Of a stretch of DNA of 64,000 nucleotides, positions 16,101 through 28,953 are shown piece by piece; positions within the stretch are counted from its first letter, which is position 1, and the number at the start of each line of letters is the position of its first letter. The stretch is from Ficedula albicollis (taxonomy: Eukaryota > Chordata > Aves > Passeriformes > Muscicapidae). The stretch is taken from contig NC_021681.1 of NCBI RefSeq assembly GCF_000247815.1, forward strand, positions 7,922,010 through 7,986,009, written 5' to 3'. The notes under the pieces are model-generated. The model ran no database searches. It saw only the letters and a program-made list of their open reading frames with translations, and was not told where the DNA came from. The position numbers were made by a program, and so were the translations under genes.

Positions 16101-16610
16101 AGCCAACTCCAACCATGTTCTTCCCCTTCTCCCTCATCTCAAATGACCAAATTTTTCAGCCTGTGATAACCCTACAATTAATTTTCAATAGTGAGAAAAC
16201 AATTTATTCTATCAAGATTATACACTTCCTTAGCCACACACTGCTTAAGACTTCAAACAGCTTCAAAAACAAAGCATCAGATAAAATTTTACTTTGAAAA
16301 GCAGGAAGAAGCTCCACACTCTAGCATATCACACTAGTTCAGAAACTGGTCTCTCACTGTTGCTCTTCCTTAGCACTTGATTTAGGCATGGATTTAATTT
16401 TCCAGGGTGCTGCACATTCCCCTTGAGCACTGTTGTTGAGGGCTCTATTAAAGGGATCCTCTAATTCTAAAGCACATATTACTTATTCAGAAGTGTTCAA
16501 AGCAAGGGAATTCCTTAATCTCAGCAGATGCTTCCAAAGACTGTGTTTGAAGCAGTAACTGGTCATTTGCACATCCCTTTGCTGGGCTTTGTTCAGAATT
16601 CAAATATTCT
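10125..16610. other. Non-coding A+T-rich DNA
   Basis: No coding region supported. TA-rich microsatellite-like patches occur near 11694-11740 and 13480-13515. A 74-codon ATG frame at 15595-15819 begins with a hydrophobic stretch but lacks coding periodicity. A moderately GC-rich patch at 15230-15500 contains several short frames and no recognisable domain. Confidence 0.55.
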
Positions 16611-16736
16611 GCGTTCGGACCTTCAGTACTGGACTCCTTCCATGCAGTGTTGTAGTGTGACACTGTCAGATTCGCGTTTGGACCTTCAGTACTGGACTCC
16701 TTTCATGCAGTGTTGTAGTGTGACACTGTCAGATTT
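16611..16736. repeat. Tandem duplication, period 63 bp
   Basis: Copies 16611-16673 and 16674-16736 lie head to tail with about two differences, both C/T. Because 63 is divisible by three, a frame through it shows a repeated 21-residue block; I see no other sign that it is translated. Confidence 0.92.
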
Positions 16737-18312
16737 TCATCTTGCTGGAGGTCTGGACTAGGTCCTTAGGGAATTGGCAGGCTCCCCAGGATGGCCCCTA
16801 CCCGTGCTTGCCTCTGAGGTAGCACAGAGAATGACAGCCAGGGCTTTTTGTCAGAGCTCCTTTGGAGCATTGCTGGGTCATATCACTATTCTTGTGCAGG
16901 TTTGGGATTATCTAGGGAATTGTTGTGAATGTGATGCCACAAAATCTAATCTGAAGGAGTAAGGCAATTGGAGAGTGCTGTAGGTACATGAGCAGATGAC
17001 TTGGTGCATTGACCTGAGGTTGTCAATGCATTTACTTGCTTACTAACACTATTTCATGGCCAAAATACTTTTGCCTGCCTCCAAAACAGGGCTCTGAGCA
17101 GTGCTTTAGTTATACAGAAACATTATCACTTGCACAGATTTTCAGGTGACAGTGCTAACCCTGAAATGGGAACCCTTAAATGTACTGGAGTAATGAAAAT
17201 AAAAATCTTGGAGTACCTACTTGTGGAAGCACAGTAGGCACCTCCACAGACTACCAGAGTTGAAAATAATGGTGAAAGAAAATGTCAGTTGAAAGATATG
17301 TAAAGAATGTGTCAGACTGTAATTTTGTGGAAACAAACTCATATTAACTATAGTCTTTTAAAACAATTTAAAAAAACAACCTACAAAGAATGTCTGTCAT
17401 AACTTGCCTCAAAGTATGGCAGTGCAGCACAACGTTCATCTATTGGTATTAGAGAAATTTAAAATTGCCATAAAACAAGTAATTGTAAGCAATGTCCTGC
17501 TTCCTTCAGGGATACACAACCAGGAAATTTCTAGAGGGATGAATTCTGATCTCATGTGCATCATGCTCTTAAGAACAATAAAGCCAAATGGTGAGAGAAA
17601 CTCTACTCCTGATTTAATTATTGCAGTATCTCTGATACTTTGCCTGTAAAGTCACTTCTGGATCAATAATAAGGAGAAAAATTAGTTTAGGACATCACAA
17701 CAAATTGCTATTGAGGAGATTGAAAAGAACAAAACAATCCTGTAATATCTCTAACAAAATATCTACACAGACTGTTCCCTGAATTTATTTGTTTTTCTTT
17801 GGGTTTTTTTTCTGTCTGTTTGTTTTTGGGATTTTTAAAATCAGTTGAACAAATGGAACTTTTTTAGATGAACACCCAATTTTGAGAATGTGTAGAATAT
17901 AGGTTATACAGGGGAAGTTTCAGAAAGATTTGTAAGTTTAAAAAAAATGGGAGAGGAGAGGCAAATTATGCAGGAGTTGACTTGACTTAAATTTTTGTGA
18001 AAGTACTGAAAACATTAGTCTATTTTTGAGCTCAAAATGGCAGAGTCAAAATCTGGATTAAAAATATATTGCATTTGTGCTCACTGAAAGACAGTGTACT
18101 ATGTTTTGATAAAAATAAGCTGCTCATTCACCAAAAGAGGTAAAATTGGAAATCTTTCAGGGCAGGACAAACAATTATAAGAAATCACACATAATCACAG
18201 GTAACAAATATCATATTGTCACAAGGGAATATCTATCCCCATAATATATCACAATAATGTCATGTATGCACTGCATGGAGCCATGATATATTTTGCAGCC
18301 CAGGAAAACCAT
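16737..18312. other. Non-coding DNA
   Basis: No gene or transposon recognised. A T/G-rich low-complexity run occupies about 17785-17835. Confidence 0.55.
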
Positions 18313-18430
18313 GAAATTGTTCTCCATTTTACTTAGCATTGGAAAGACTCTGCTGTGTCCAGATCTGGGCACTCCACTGCAGGGAAATAGAAATTGTGTG
18401 AACAAACTGAAAAGGAACTCAGCATCATTT
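18313..18430 (+). mobile_element. Possible CR1-like LINE fragment
   Basis: The segment reading GCATTGGAAAGACT, then CTGTGTCCAG followed by TCTGGGCACTCC, resembles the internal CR1 stretch that commonly reads as a first-exon-like CTGTGTCCAG(T)TCTGGGC block. The match fades on the right side and no 3' end follows. It could be an old, truncated insertion; the resemblance is from memory of the family and has not been aligned. Confidence 0.42.
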
Positions 18431-18474
18431 TCACAAAAAAAGGAAGAAAGGAAATTAGGGATGTATAGCATCAA

Positions 18475-18576
18475 GGGGGTGATGTGAAAATGGTTTCCAG
18501 TGTAGCATGCAGAGACATAGAGAAAGGGGGTGATGTGAAAATGTTTTCCAGTGTAGCATGCAGAGACATAGAGAAC
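18475..18576. repeat. Tandem duplication, period 51 bp
   Basis: Copies 18475-18525 and 18526-18576, each starting with a GGGGGTGATG block, differ by one G/T change and the last base. Confidence 0.92.
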
Positions 18577-19284
18577 TTATTCTTCCTGTCTAGGATGGGT
18601 AAAATAAACAAACATGATCTTAAAATATGGTAAGGAAGATTTAAGTGAGACCAAGGAAAGCTTCCTACTGATAAATATTATGGAGCATTTGACTAAGTTT
18701 TTTACCTCTCAAGGTTCCTCTTGCAGTTATGGTCTGTATTTCTGTTATGTGGGTGAAGTAGTTAAACACTGATATGTTTGAAATTTCGTGGATCATTCAA
18801 ATCCAAGCTGAGCCCCTGGGTCTCTTACTCAGACTGTAATTTCAAATTCCCTGAAGAGCTCAGAACATATGTATGGTATGTAGAGTTTATATAGCCATCT
18901 TGTTTTACATCTTTTTAAATGCCTGAACAGAAACTGCTCCCAGTCCAAAATCTGGATACAAATACCCTGGAAACTTCTGGAGAGGATTTCAACCCTGTAT
19001 TCAAGCTTGAATTATGCATCCTAAATCCCTATCTGATTTGGAGCTATTTTGTGCAAGAAAGCATTTGGAATTAATTATTTTTTGCAGTTTTTAATTAGAA
19101 AAAAGAATCTGACTGATTACATTCCCCCCCTTCAATTAACTAAAATAGTTTCACTTCTGGGCTTATACCTTGCATTCCAAATTGCAACTAAACGTGCGTA
19201 GTAAAGCCTGGTGGTAGGATCCCTGAAAATAAAGGTTCAGAGCAGGAATGCTCTGAGATTTTAAACTCCATGGGAATGAACAGC
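18577..19284. other. Non-coding DNA
   Basis: Nothing recognised beyond short homopolymer runs. Confidence 0.5.
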
Positions 19285-19408
19285 AATGCTCCAATGTTTC
19301 AGGGCAATCTAAGGTTCTTTTCCCTCCTCCATTTGTTTCCAGAAGTAATGCTCCAATGTTTCAGGACAATCTAAAGTTCTTTTCCCTCCTCCATTTGTTT
19401 CCAGAAGA
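19285..19408. repeat. Tandem duplication, period 62 bp
   Basis: Copies 19285-19346 and 19347-19408 are head to tail and differ at two G/A sites. Confidence 0.92.
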
Positions 19409-20897
19409 ACACTTACTTTTATATAACATGTGAATACCAAGATTTGTGGTGGGAATACTTCACATCTACAAATGGCTGTCCCACTGGGATTTGTAGCACT
19501 GTTTTAGATTTCTGTTTCCTGCTTCAGGTTTCTGATTCAGTTTCCTGAAGTTTCACCATCACACCAAATGCCTTTTCAGAGGAGTTCTGTTTTAGTACTT
19601 TTCTGATTATACACAGCTCTCTTTATATACCTCGATTGGATTACATTGAATCACACTGTCAAATTAATTGAAAAACATGGTCTTTCCATAGCAAAAACAT
19701 ATGTATATAAAAGGCAGCAAGTCATCAGCACATACTAAACATGATTTGTAGTTTGAAAAAATAATTTGTTTATATCAAATCTTCTTGCATCCTTTGTAGG
19801 AGGATGAAGAGAAGTTTGCATTAGTGCTGATTGAAAGTCAAGTTGGCACTGTCTGTGCCAGGAGAGAGACGCAGAATTCCATTTAACTTCCCATATCTTT
19901 TATGGTCTACCACCCTTCTTCAGTTTCCTCCTTAGTATGTTTTGTTCTGTTTAAAAGTAATTTAGTTTAAAGCAGGACTTTCAGGTTTTGTAGTTCAGAA
20001 AACCTCAGTCATCATCTCTAGGTATTTGTGCAGATCCTCCCTGTGCCTTGGTCATGCTGTTTCATTCTTCCCTACAGCTCAAAGTCCATACCTTTTCAGT
20101 CAGATCACATGGCTAAAATTGCTGCCTAAATTCATCAGGCCACATCTTGGTCACTGTAAACCCCCTTTCTCTGGCCTGGAGAAATGCAGTCTTGCTTTCT
20201 GCAGATCTGTATAAATTCATTTTTCTAGCCCATCATTCAGGTTTCGTATCTCTCCAATGATTTTTCTATTGCATCAAAGTCACTTGTCCTCCCTTCAAGA
20301 TTGTCCCCCCACCTAACTTAATCCTCATTTGTTCATACCAAACTGTTTTATTTTTGATTCTGATCATTCTTTATCAATATGTCTGAAAAATTAAACTGTG
20401 TTTTGGCTTTTTCTCATTGGGACGTCATATTGCTGCAGACCATCCTTTCAACATCCAGGAAAAACATAGGCTGTCCTAAACTCAGCATGATTGGTTTCAG
20501 ATTAGCAATTTTTTTCTTTTGTTTGTTTGGGGTTTTGTTGGTTGGTTGTTTTTTTTAACACCTACAGTATACATTTTAGGGTACATCTCTAAGATCACAT
20601 CTTTGTTTGCTGACCTGTCTTAAAAGAAGACAGAGGCATACGTTGCTGATTTACACGTGAATTTCAGGAGAAAAATATGCAAGACTTTAGAAAATATAAA
20701 ATAGGGAAAGTATAGCCATTTTTTGTCAATTGCATTAACAACCACCAGAAATTCCTGAAGAGTTGAAGATTATAGTTCTGCTTGAGACACTTGTGTAGTT
20801 GAAACCTGTAGAATTCAATTAATAAAAGAAGAAATATTTGACATCAGTTATGTTTAGCTGAGTTTATCAATGGTTCCCTGGTAAAAAATAAGCATAA
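19409..20897. other. Non-coding DNA
   Basis: No gene recognised. A T/G-rich low-complexity run lies at about 20505-20560. Confidence 0.5.
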
Positions 20898-21078
20898 ACC
20901 AATTGTTTCAGTGGTATTTAAACAATAGCATAAAGATGATGCTGATAAAAGCAGACAATCCAGTATCCTACCCTCAAAGTGGCCCAATACCAATTGTTTC
21001 AGTAGTATTTAAACAATAGCATAAAGAGGATGCTGATAAAAGCAGTCAATCCAGTATCCTACCCTCAAAGTGGCCCAA
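20898..21078. repeat. Tandem duplication, period 91 bp
   Basis: Copies start at 20898 and 20989. They show about three to five differences and end where the next duplication (from 21079) begins, so two independent duplications of different length are directly adjacent. Confidence 0.92.
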
Positions 21079-21414
21079 CCCAAGTTCTTTAGAAGGGCCC
21101 ATAGCAGGCAGACATCCTATGGCCCATCTTCATCTATGTCTAAATCCTGATCTCACCAGAGATTTTGCTTCAGGGCTTAATCAAGTTGCAGTATTTCTTC
21201 CAAAATATATAAATTGTTCTCAATGATAGCAACTGTAGATAATAAACCCAGGTTCTTTAGAAGGGCCCATAGCAGGCAGACATCCTATGGCCCATCTTCA
21301 TCTATGTCTAAATCCTGATCTCACCAGAGATTTTGCTTCAGGGCTTAATCAAGTTGCAGTATTTCTTCCAAAATATATAAATTGTTCTCAATGATAGCAA
21401 CTGTAGATAATAAG
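21079..21414. repeat. Tandem duplication, period 168 bp
   Basis: Copies 21079-21246 and 21247-21414 are almost identical; the visible differences are a single A/G near the left edge and the last bases. The near identity indicates a much younger duplication, or a closer haplotype pair, than the adjoining 91-bp duplication. Confidence 0.93.
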
Positions 21415-24400
21415 CTGCTATCCACATATATTTTTGTAACAGTTTTTGGTCTCAAGTTTTGTCTTCAGCTTCTTGTAGTGCACTTTGCTGTTCCATTTTG
21501 TTTTCAGCATCCCCATCAATTCTTTCAGATATCTATTTGTTTTTATACACAAAGAAAACACCAATTTACTTTTGCTTAAACATTTTGGATTTATTTTATT
21601 TCTATATCATGTAGACCCCCCGTGTCTCCACTGTTAAAGAGAATAAATCCAGAATATATCCAATACAAACAAACCAAATACAACCCAAAAAGGATAATAT
21701 AAACATTGTAATTGTCCTCTTAAGGGCTGTCAGGATTGCATGGAACATGTCATCTGTTTTAACAGGGTACATAATTATTTAAGACTCCTGAGCTCTTAAG
21801 AAGTATTCACCTGTAGAAAAGTCTGTGTTCATTTAGCAGAGCAGTGGAAAATTCCTTTGACATTTTCTGTTGGAAGTAACATAAATATGCAGACATATGC
21901 TAAAGTAATTTGTTGTAGACCTCTGCAAATTACATATTTTCTTCTCTGCTTATCTCTTCCCAAGAAGTTTTCCTCTTTTTGTTTTGCTCTCCAGTCTCCA
22001 AGCAATTTGATATTCCTCAGATTGTTCATGTCTTCATACGTTAGCTGACTTTCTAAACACCTTATTAGATTTGTTGTATGAAGCATTCCAAGGAAAATAT
22101 AATAGAGAGAAAGCAAAAACCTAACAATTTTTGCCACATGCCGGTGTAAAACAATGCATGGGAACAATGGTCAGCCATAAATCTAGAAAAAATAAAATTC
22201 AACTCAGATGACCTGGGGTAATTTAGAGTGTCTTTTTCAAAATCAGCTGAACTGATGCTTGCTCTCACAGGATGTACTGAGCTCTGTGTTGGGTTGGCAA
22301 GATTCTGGCAATATGACTCTTGTTTTTCTAGACAGAAAATAATTAATTTCTCACTGAGACTTATAAGAAGTTTCAGTTAATAATCTGTGGGACAATTGCT
22401 CCTAAAAGCAGTAATCCAAAGGGCTGAACTCATTGAATCAGAAAGTCAAAAGAGAGCTGATTTTCAGCACAGACTGGTCTCACCTAAGCAGTTTAAGCCT
22501 TCTATGATCAAATCTGCATTTTTACCAGCTTTGGAAAGGGAGCAGCGGGCAAATTTAAGGTGCAGGTAGACAGCATTTGATCCAATATGAGCTGATCCAG
22601 CAACTCAGTGCTGCTGAGGGGTAATTGGGCTCGTTCTTGATCTTACCTTTGTCCCTTTTATGGTGCCACTCTGGCTCTTGTGTGGCCTCACAGTGAGATT
22701 CTTCAATCCACCACATCAGCAGTGAAAAAAAGATGAACTGTACTCCAAGGGTCACATTCTTCCAGCAGCTAGAGTCTGCTTCAGCTCCCTTTCAAGGAGG
22801 GACAGAAAGCCCCTCCCTGAGCCCTCCTTAGCTGCTAATCCCTGCCTCCAGTCCTGGTGTGCTTGCCTTTTGCCCGGCTGGGGCAGGGGCTGGCTGCTGT
22901 CTCTTCTTCCACAGTGAGGTAGAGACCAGCAGAGAGGGCTGAAGGAGAGAAGTAAAGCACAGAGAAGGAGCCCTGATGTCACAGTTCTCAAATGCAGGTG
23001 TGTTCCCTAGGTAGGCAAGGGACACAAGCTGGGATAGGCAGGGAAGGAGTGGGACAGAACGACCAATTTTCATCCTGCCCAAAACTCATCACTCTTCACT
23101 CTTTGTATGCTTGTCTCATTCCTCCCCTGAGAAGCCAGGTGGTCTCTTTTGGCCCCTTCTATTCCACATTTCCAACACCCCTTTCTTTGCACTCTCTCCC
23201 TGCCACAGTTGCAACCTTGATTCTTTTTTCCGTTTGCAACTGAGAAGTCCTCTGCCAGTTCATGCATATATTGTTTGGGAGAGCAGCATTCTAAAACTCT
23301 ACTTGCAACTATGATTTGGAACCATTCTTCACTGAAAAAATGCTTTGAGTTACATTAAGAAAATAATTTTTTAAAAATTAACTTTTTCTTTTTTTTCCCC
23401 TGTAATACTAAAATCTGATTAGGGTTCAATGTGACCCACTATTTCCCAGTTTCTTCATGATAATCCATGAAATCAACAGTAAGAGAAAGACACTTATTGT
23501 TTGTGTATGCTGCAGTTCTGCTTAAATCTCCAGCAAATTGGAGGCTGAATCATTCATCTGATATCAGGCAGTAAATTTTGTTTTTAAGAGGCAGTCCCGT
23601 TTCTATAGGTTATTTCATTAACTGCCTGACTGGATATGAATGAGTACCATACACCTGCAGTGTTTGCCATCCCTCCACATTCATCTCTTATTTTCCTACT
23701 GTTTTTCTATCTTTATATCAGATTGTTTTTGTCTTTGCTCTGTGAGCTACTGCTTAGCCGCTCTACATTATATACTTTTCCTCAGCTATATCTGTTTACC
23801 CTGAAGATAGTTCAAGTGCTTCTGAAAGAACAAAACCAGGCATTGGTCCAAACTTCAACTAGTCTATAAACTAATCATAACTGCAAATATCACACATTTG
23901 GTGCAGAGAAGTACATATGACTAATGAGGTTTCAGCCTCTGCTGCAGGCGGTCTTGTAATGAATGTCTTATAATGTACCCAAGTATGTTGCCACTTCCAT
24001 CTGCTTTTTCCAGCTTATTTTATTTACTGCTATCAGTTAATTCTACAATCCAGTCACGATTCCTACCTCTCATTCTGAAGTGGCGATGGTGTGTGATCTC
24101 GCCACTCTCACCTGGTTTCAGTGCCAGCTCATCATTTCTGCTCTCTGCCTCTGCTGCTCCCTTTCTGCCTGCGCTGCCAGCTCCTTGGCGTGGGTGACTG
24201 GAGCAGCCCTTCACAGCCACAGCCTGTTTCCCTTCTCCAGGTTTGGAGCTGCCTCCACCAAAGTGCAGACGTGGCAGCAAACCTGGAAGCAGTGTCCCAC
24301 AGGGACTGAGCTCTTCAGGCCTTTTAGAACCCTGATGGAACTTGGTTAGAAGGAGCTGTTGGGGATGATAAGTAAGGAGCACCTTGAGCAGGAGACAATT

Positions 24401-27400
24401 TATCTCCATGGAGTTTGGAGAGAAGACAGGGAGGATACAGACTTCTCTCCATAGGAGATGTGTGCTCAACAGGAGATGTTGATACTCTTGCTCACCTCAA
24501 CTGAAATAAATTGCAATTAATCTTGTCTAGACTGAGTAATTAAAAACATAGCAAGACAAATAATTTATCCTATAAGTTGTCATCAAATGAGGAAATGTTT
24601 ACACATAAAAGACCCCATGACAGGCTCTTCTAAATAGATTGATAATTTTTTTCATATCTCTCCTTCAGCAACTGCTGAAGTAAATCAATCACTTTGGAGT
24701 GGAAGCAGGAGATGGCTGGACCATATTTCCCTGAGGATCAAAGCCAGGCTGTTGAATGCAGAGCAGCCAGGTTGCTCCCACTGAGAGCTGGAGCTGTAAA
24801 TATCAGCTGACCTTTGCAGGCTATCTAAGCATGTATCTCTAAGCACGATACAAGTAGATGCAAAATAATTCCTAATCTTTTTATAGCTGTCATGGAGAAA
24901 GGCAGAGCTGCTGTGGTGTTTTATCTGCTGCTGGATTCCAGTCTTTCACCTGCCTGTATTATGTGCCTCTGGTGTGTTGGCTGCATAACCATTGGAGTTT
25001 CAGAGAGTTCATGTTTGTATCTACTCAAAGTGTGTAGTGAAGACTAGTCAGGAGTCCTCAAAGTAAATTGTAAGAACTGTACAGATGTGCAACTGTCAGT
25101 GAAAAAAGTGAATGTGTCTTTTTAACTAGCCAAAATTATATCATGTAGCTGAAAAAAAAAAATAGGTCTCATTTAGTGCCAGAGAGGTGACAGCCAGGAT
25201 CCCAAAGAAGTTTCAGTCTAGCCCTCCATGGGAATCTAGTGGATCTCCTCACAAAGTCCTTCCCTGGACAATGCAGGCATCATCTGTCTTGTACCCAGAC
25301 TTTATTTGGATCACTGAACAGGAAAAGCAAAAAGTTGCTCACCTGCTTTGGTAGACCAGCTTGAGTCAATATTTGCCAGCCAATTTGCAAGGCAACTGCA
25401 AGGGACAGAACAGTTCAGTGATTTGGAAATAGATGAGATTTAGCCGAATGAAAACATTGTATCCCATCTTCTAGTAAGCACTTATTCCTGGAAAATTGGG
25501 GTTTCAGACAGAGGTCTTTGGGGAGAAACCAGCTGTGAGGAGATGGATTCCTTTCTTACTACAGGGACTGTTGCTTTTTGATATCTACTGTTGGCTGATG
25601 GTTGTCTTCCATAAGTTTTTATAGTTTTTGATTATGGTTCAGCTGACCTGAAAGTCTTGATCTTTTCTGTGAGTCTTGTTAACTTCTGCTGAACTTCAGA
25701 TATTGCTTGACATGCTTAGCTGAATTCCATGTCCAGCCTCCGCCTGGGCAGGAAGTAAGAATCCAGGTTCTTTTGAAAAATCAAGCAGACTCTTGAGTGA
25801 TATTTAAGATTCTTCTTCGAAATATTCCTTTGTCTGAATTTGTGCATGTGCTTACCTCCAGTATATTTTTCAGGATAGCAGAAAAAACATAAGGACAGAT
25901 AAGTAGGATGACTCTTACAGTGGAGGAGAAACTCCAGGGAGGGAAAGGCAGCTCAGAGCTTCTTGAGGCACTGGCACTGGTGTCCTCAAATGGATTTAAG
26001 AGAGTAGTTCCAATTCCTCAATGACCTCCCCACGAGAGGGGAAGAGTCCATCCCTGCCTGAAGAATTAGGAGTTACTCAAGCAACTCCTCAAAGTGGCTG
26101 GGGACAAATGTCTTTCAGGATGATATTGGCTACTGAAGGAATTATATTGGGACACTGAAGGAATCTGAGGCATTTCACAGCTCCAAACTGTAACAAGGAC
26201 TGCTGGCTGCAGGGCAGGAGCCCCTTTAGTGAACGGGGAAATTATCTCCTCTGGCCAAAGAAGTTATCAGTTTTATTCACATCTGAGCCTGGCCTCAGCA
26301 AATCTTGCATTTTGGATAGTCTCTAGGTGAATGGCTGGAAACTGAGAGCTCATATATTCCACGTTTGCTGGGATAGCTTTAATCAGCATTCCAGCTGGAG
26401 AAAACAGCTCTTCTGGGCCTTTTAAAGCTGGTCAGTAATCAGCAGGAGCAAGCTTGCTTATGTCCATGTAGGTCACCAGTGAGTAGTGATTGTGAGAGAC
26501 ACATAGAAAGGGGATTTAAAGGCCAGCAGAAGTCTGGAATCTTGCACATGGTAGATTGAACAGTACTTATGAAAAATATCATGTTTAGTGTGTGATCACA
26601 GAACCATGATCTCAGTATGAAGGCTGAGAACACAATAATATGTGATTCTGTTTGATTTTCCCCATCCTGCATCTCAATGAAGAGCAAAATTTCCCAGGAT
26701 ACTTCCTGACACACTGAGAAAAAGTAAAAAATTATGATCAGCTTTTGGCCTGTTCAGCTGGAACTTTATTGCTGTGCTGGTTTAACAGAAGCCATTGGAA
26801 GAAGCTTGGCCTCCTCTTTCATGTCAGTGGTGGCTTTTTAGAGCAGCAGGATATGGGAGCAGAATATCCTGTACTCAATGTCAGGAGCAGTTGTTACCAT
26901 TTGTTGGATGAGAACTTAATGGATGAACAGCAGTGAGTTTATTTGCCAGAAATATCAAATGCTAACGAACAGCTTGCTGTAGTCCTGGCCTTGGCTTCCA
27001 TCATTAACCTGATTAGACCAGAATTATCTGCAATGTTCTTGGGTGTTCTTTCCCTGGTATGAGAAGGTCATTAAACAATGGGCATATATTTTGCAAACTC
27101 CACTGGGATTTCTTTTCATTTCAAGCATGTGAAGAAGGATTTTACATTTCATTTTGAAATGCAAAGTTTTTATACGAATTGGCAAGTTCTCAACCTCAAG
27201 CAGAGAGAGCCTGAATTGATTGGATTGCATTGCTAACATTTTTGTTGCTTTCAGTTTAATTGTAAAAGCTGTAGAAGAGTTGGTTGTATTGTTGGTTTTT
27301 TTGTTTAAGTATGACCCTCATCCTTTCAAGATCACTTGAACATCATCTGGTTTGTTTTCCAGATATTTTGCTTGTTCTTAAGGACAAAGTGATTTTGATC

Positions 27401-27460
27401 ATAAGGGAAAATAATATGAATTCCATCAAATACATGCTGTTCTGGTGTTTGTTTTTGCAT
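21415..27460. other. Non-coding DNA with GC-richer patches
   Basis: GC-richer segments at about 22780-23240 and 24080-24330 have several overlapping open frames in multiple phases, which is expected where stop codons are scarce. The longest ATG-initiated one is on the minus strand at 24020-24409 (129 codons) in a weak initiation context. No protein family is recognised and no splice structure is convincing. Confidence 0.5.
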
Positions 27461-27486
27461 AAACAACTATATTATAATAGTTGTTT
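27461..27486. other. Perfect inverted repeat (10-bp arms, 6-nt spacer)
   Basis: AAACAACTAT (27461-27470) and ATAGTTGTTT (27477-27486) are exact reverse complements around ATTATA. The element could extrude as a small hairpin. No pyrimidine-rich tail or promoter is associated with it, and a bacterial-type terminator does not apply in this genome. Confidence 0.85.
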
Positions 27487-28953
27487 AATTGACCATCATC
27501 AACAGCTCAAAACTCACAATGGAAATGTGAGTAGATGAATTGAAAGAAAATAGAAAGTGCTTGAAGACAGTTTAAAGCAAGTTACAATGTTCAAGTTTTC
27601 ATAAAGAAAAGAGTTTTTAAATTCTAGGCAGGCACTCTCCCCCTCCTGCTTGTAACAGATTCTGTCTAGATGTTTTATATCTTTGCCCCAATGCAAATAT
27701 TGAATAATTGTTTCTCACAAATGAATATGGGCTATTCTTCAAATCTTAAATTTGGCAATTGCATGGCTATAGCTGGCCCTGTTGTATTATCAAAGCTCAT
27801 AATTTTTGTTATTTTTTGGCATTACCATCTTTAATATTTCCAGGAATGAGAGATTAATTTTATCACATCTTGGATTTTCTGACGAAGAGTTCTGTTAACT
27901 AAATCTTCTCCAGCAGGCTCCCTGTGGTCCTGGATGAGTGCAGTTGTGGGGCGATGTAGTGCTCAGTTTATTCTGTAAAAATCCAAATATTGGCAAAAAG
28001 TGTAAACTGGGAGTGGGGAGCAGCTACGGGTCCAGATTTCTAGGATGCTTTGTAGAAAATCACTTTCTGTGGGTCCTGGTAGTTCTGTTCAGAGCAGGTT
28101 GTGCCTGGAGAAGCAGGACTTCCCATTTTTGGCAAAGCTGCCACATTCGTGGACTCAAGGCAGCTCTTCCCATAGCAAAGCTCAGGGAGAAAGGGCAGAT
28201 AGAGTTCATCACTCAGGGAAAGTGAATTTTGTGCTGTGAGACTAATGAGGATGTGCATAGCAGCCTCAGACTTAAATAAGCTTACTTTTTCCTTAAAAAA
28301 AAAAAAAGTAAAAAATCAGCATTTGTCTGGCTCTTGTTGTTAGGAGGGGTGAGGATAATTTTCCTTTTCACTCTACAGGCAGCAGGACCCTATTGATAGT
28401 GCTGAGGAGCGTGGACAGATCCATATACTTTCATGCATAAGCAAATAAATTTCTCCCCACTAAACTCCCTTTTACTACATAAATATTCTTATTAATTATT
28501 TTGCTGCCTTCACTTTTGGAAATTGAGCTGTGAAGCCTAACCCACAATACCAAGCTTTCTCTGATCCAAGACCTCAGTAATATCAAAACTTGCACTTCTT
28601 CCTTGACAGCATCTGATGTTTTTATATGGCTTTTTGTACAAAATACTGCAGCGTGCTGCATATTAAAAATGGAGAGTAAATAAAACAGGTTTTGATATGA
28701 AGTTAAGTAATGTGATAGGTTTTGAAGAGGCTATTATTAAAGAGCATAAGAAATCCTAAATGACCTGTACTATTTTCATATTTAATTCAGCAAAATAATT
28801 AATTATTCAGCAGTTGAGGATGTTGTTTATTTTCCACTCTAGTGCACTGGCATGTCACAAAGTCCGGTGCTCTACCCCAAATGAACAGGGCCACTTAGAC
28901 ATCTGAATACACATATAATGCAGACTACTTAGTGAGTTAGATCTGGGCAATTA
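27487..28953. other. Non-coding DNA
   Basis: No gene or transposon recognised. An A-run lies near 28295-28308. Confidence 0.5.

Noticed and set aside
16528..16761. Protein with two 21-residue repeats
   Set aside because: The repeat is a 63-bp DNA duplication whose length happens to keep the frame; flanking codons show no coding signal.
22752..22991. Minus-strand frame resembling a secreted peptide precursor with a hydrophobic start and GRR and GKR processing-like sites
   Set aside because: The frame begins at TTG, has an in-frame TAG six codons upstream and no ATG that would include the hydrophobic segment; GC-rich composition explains the openness.
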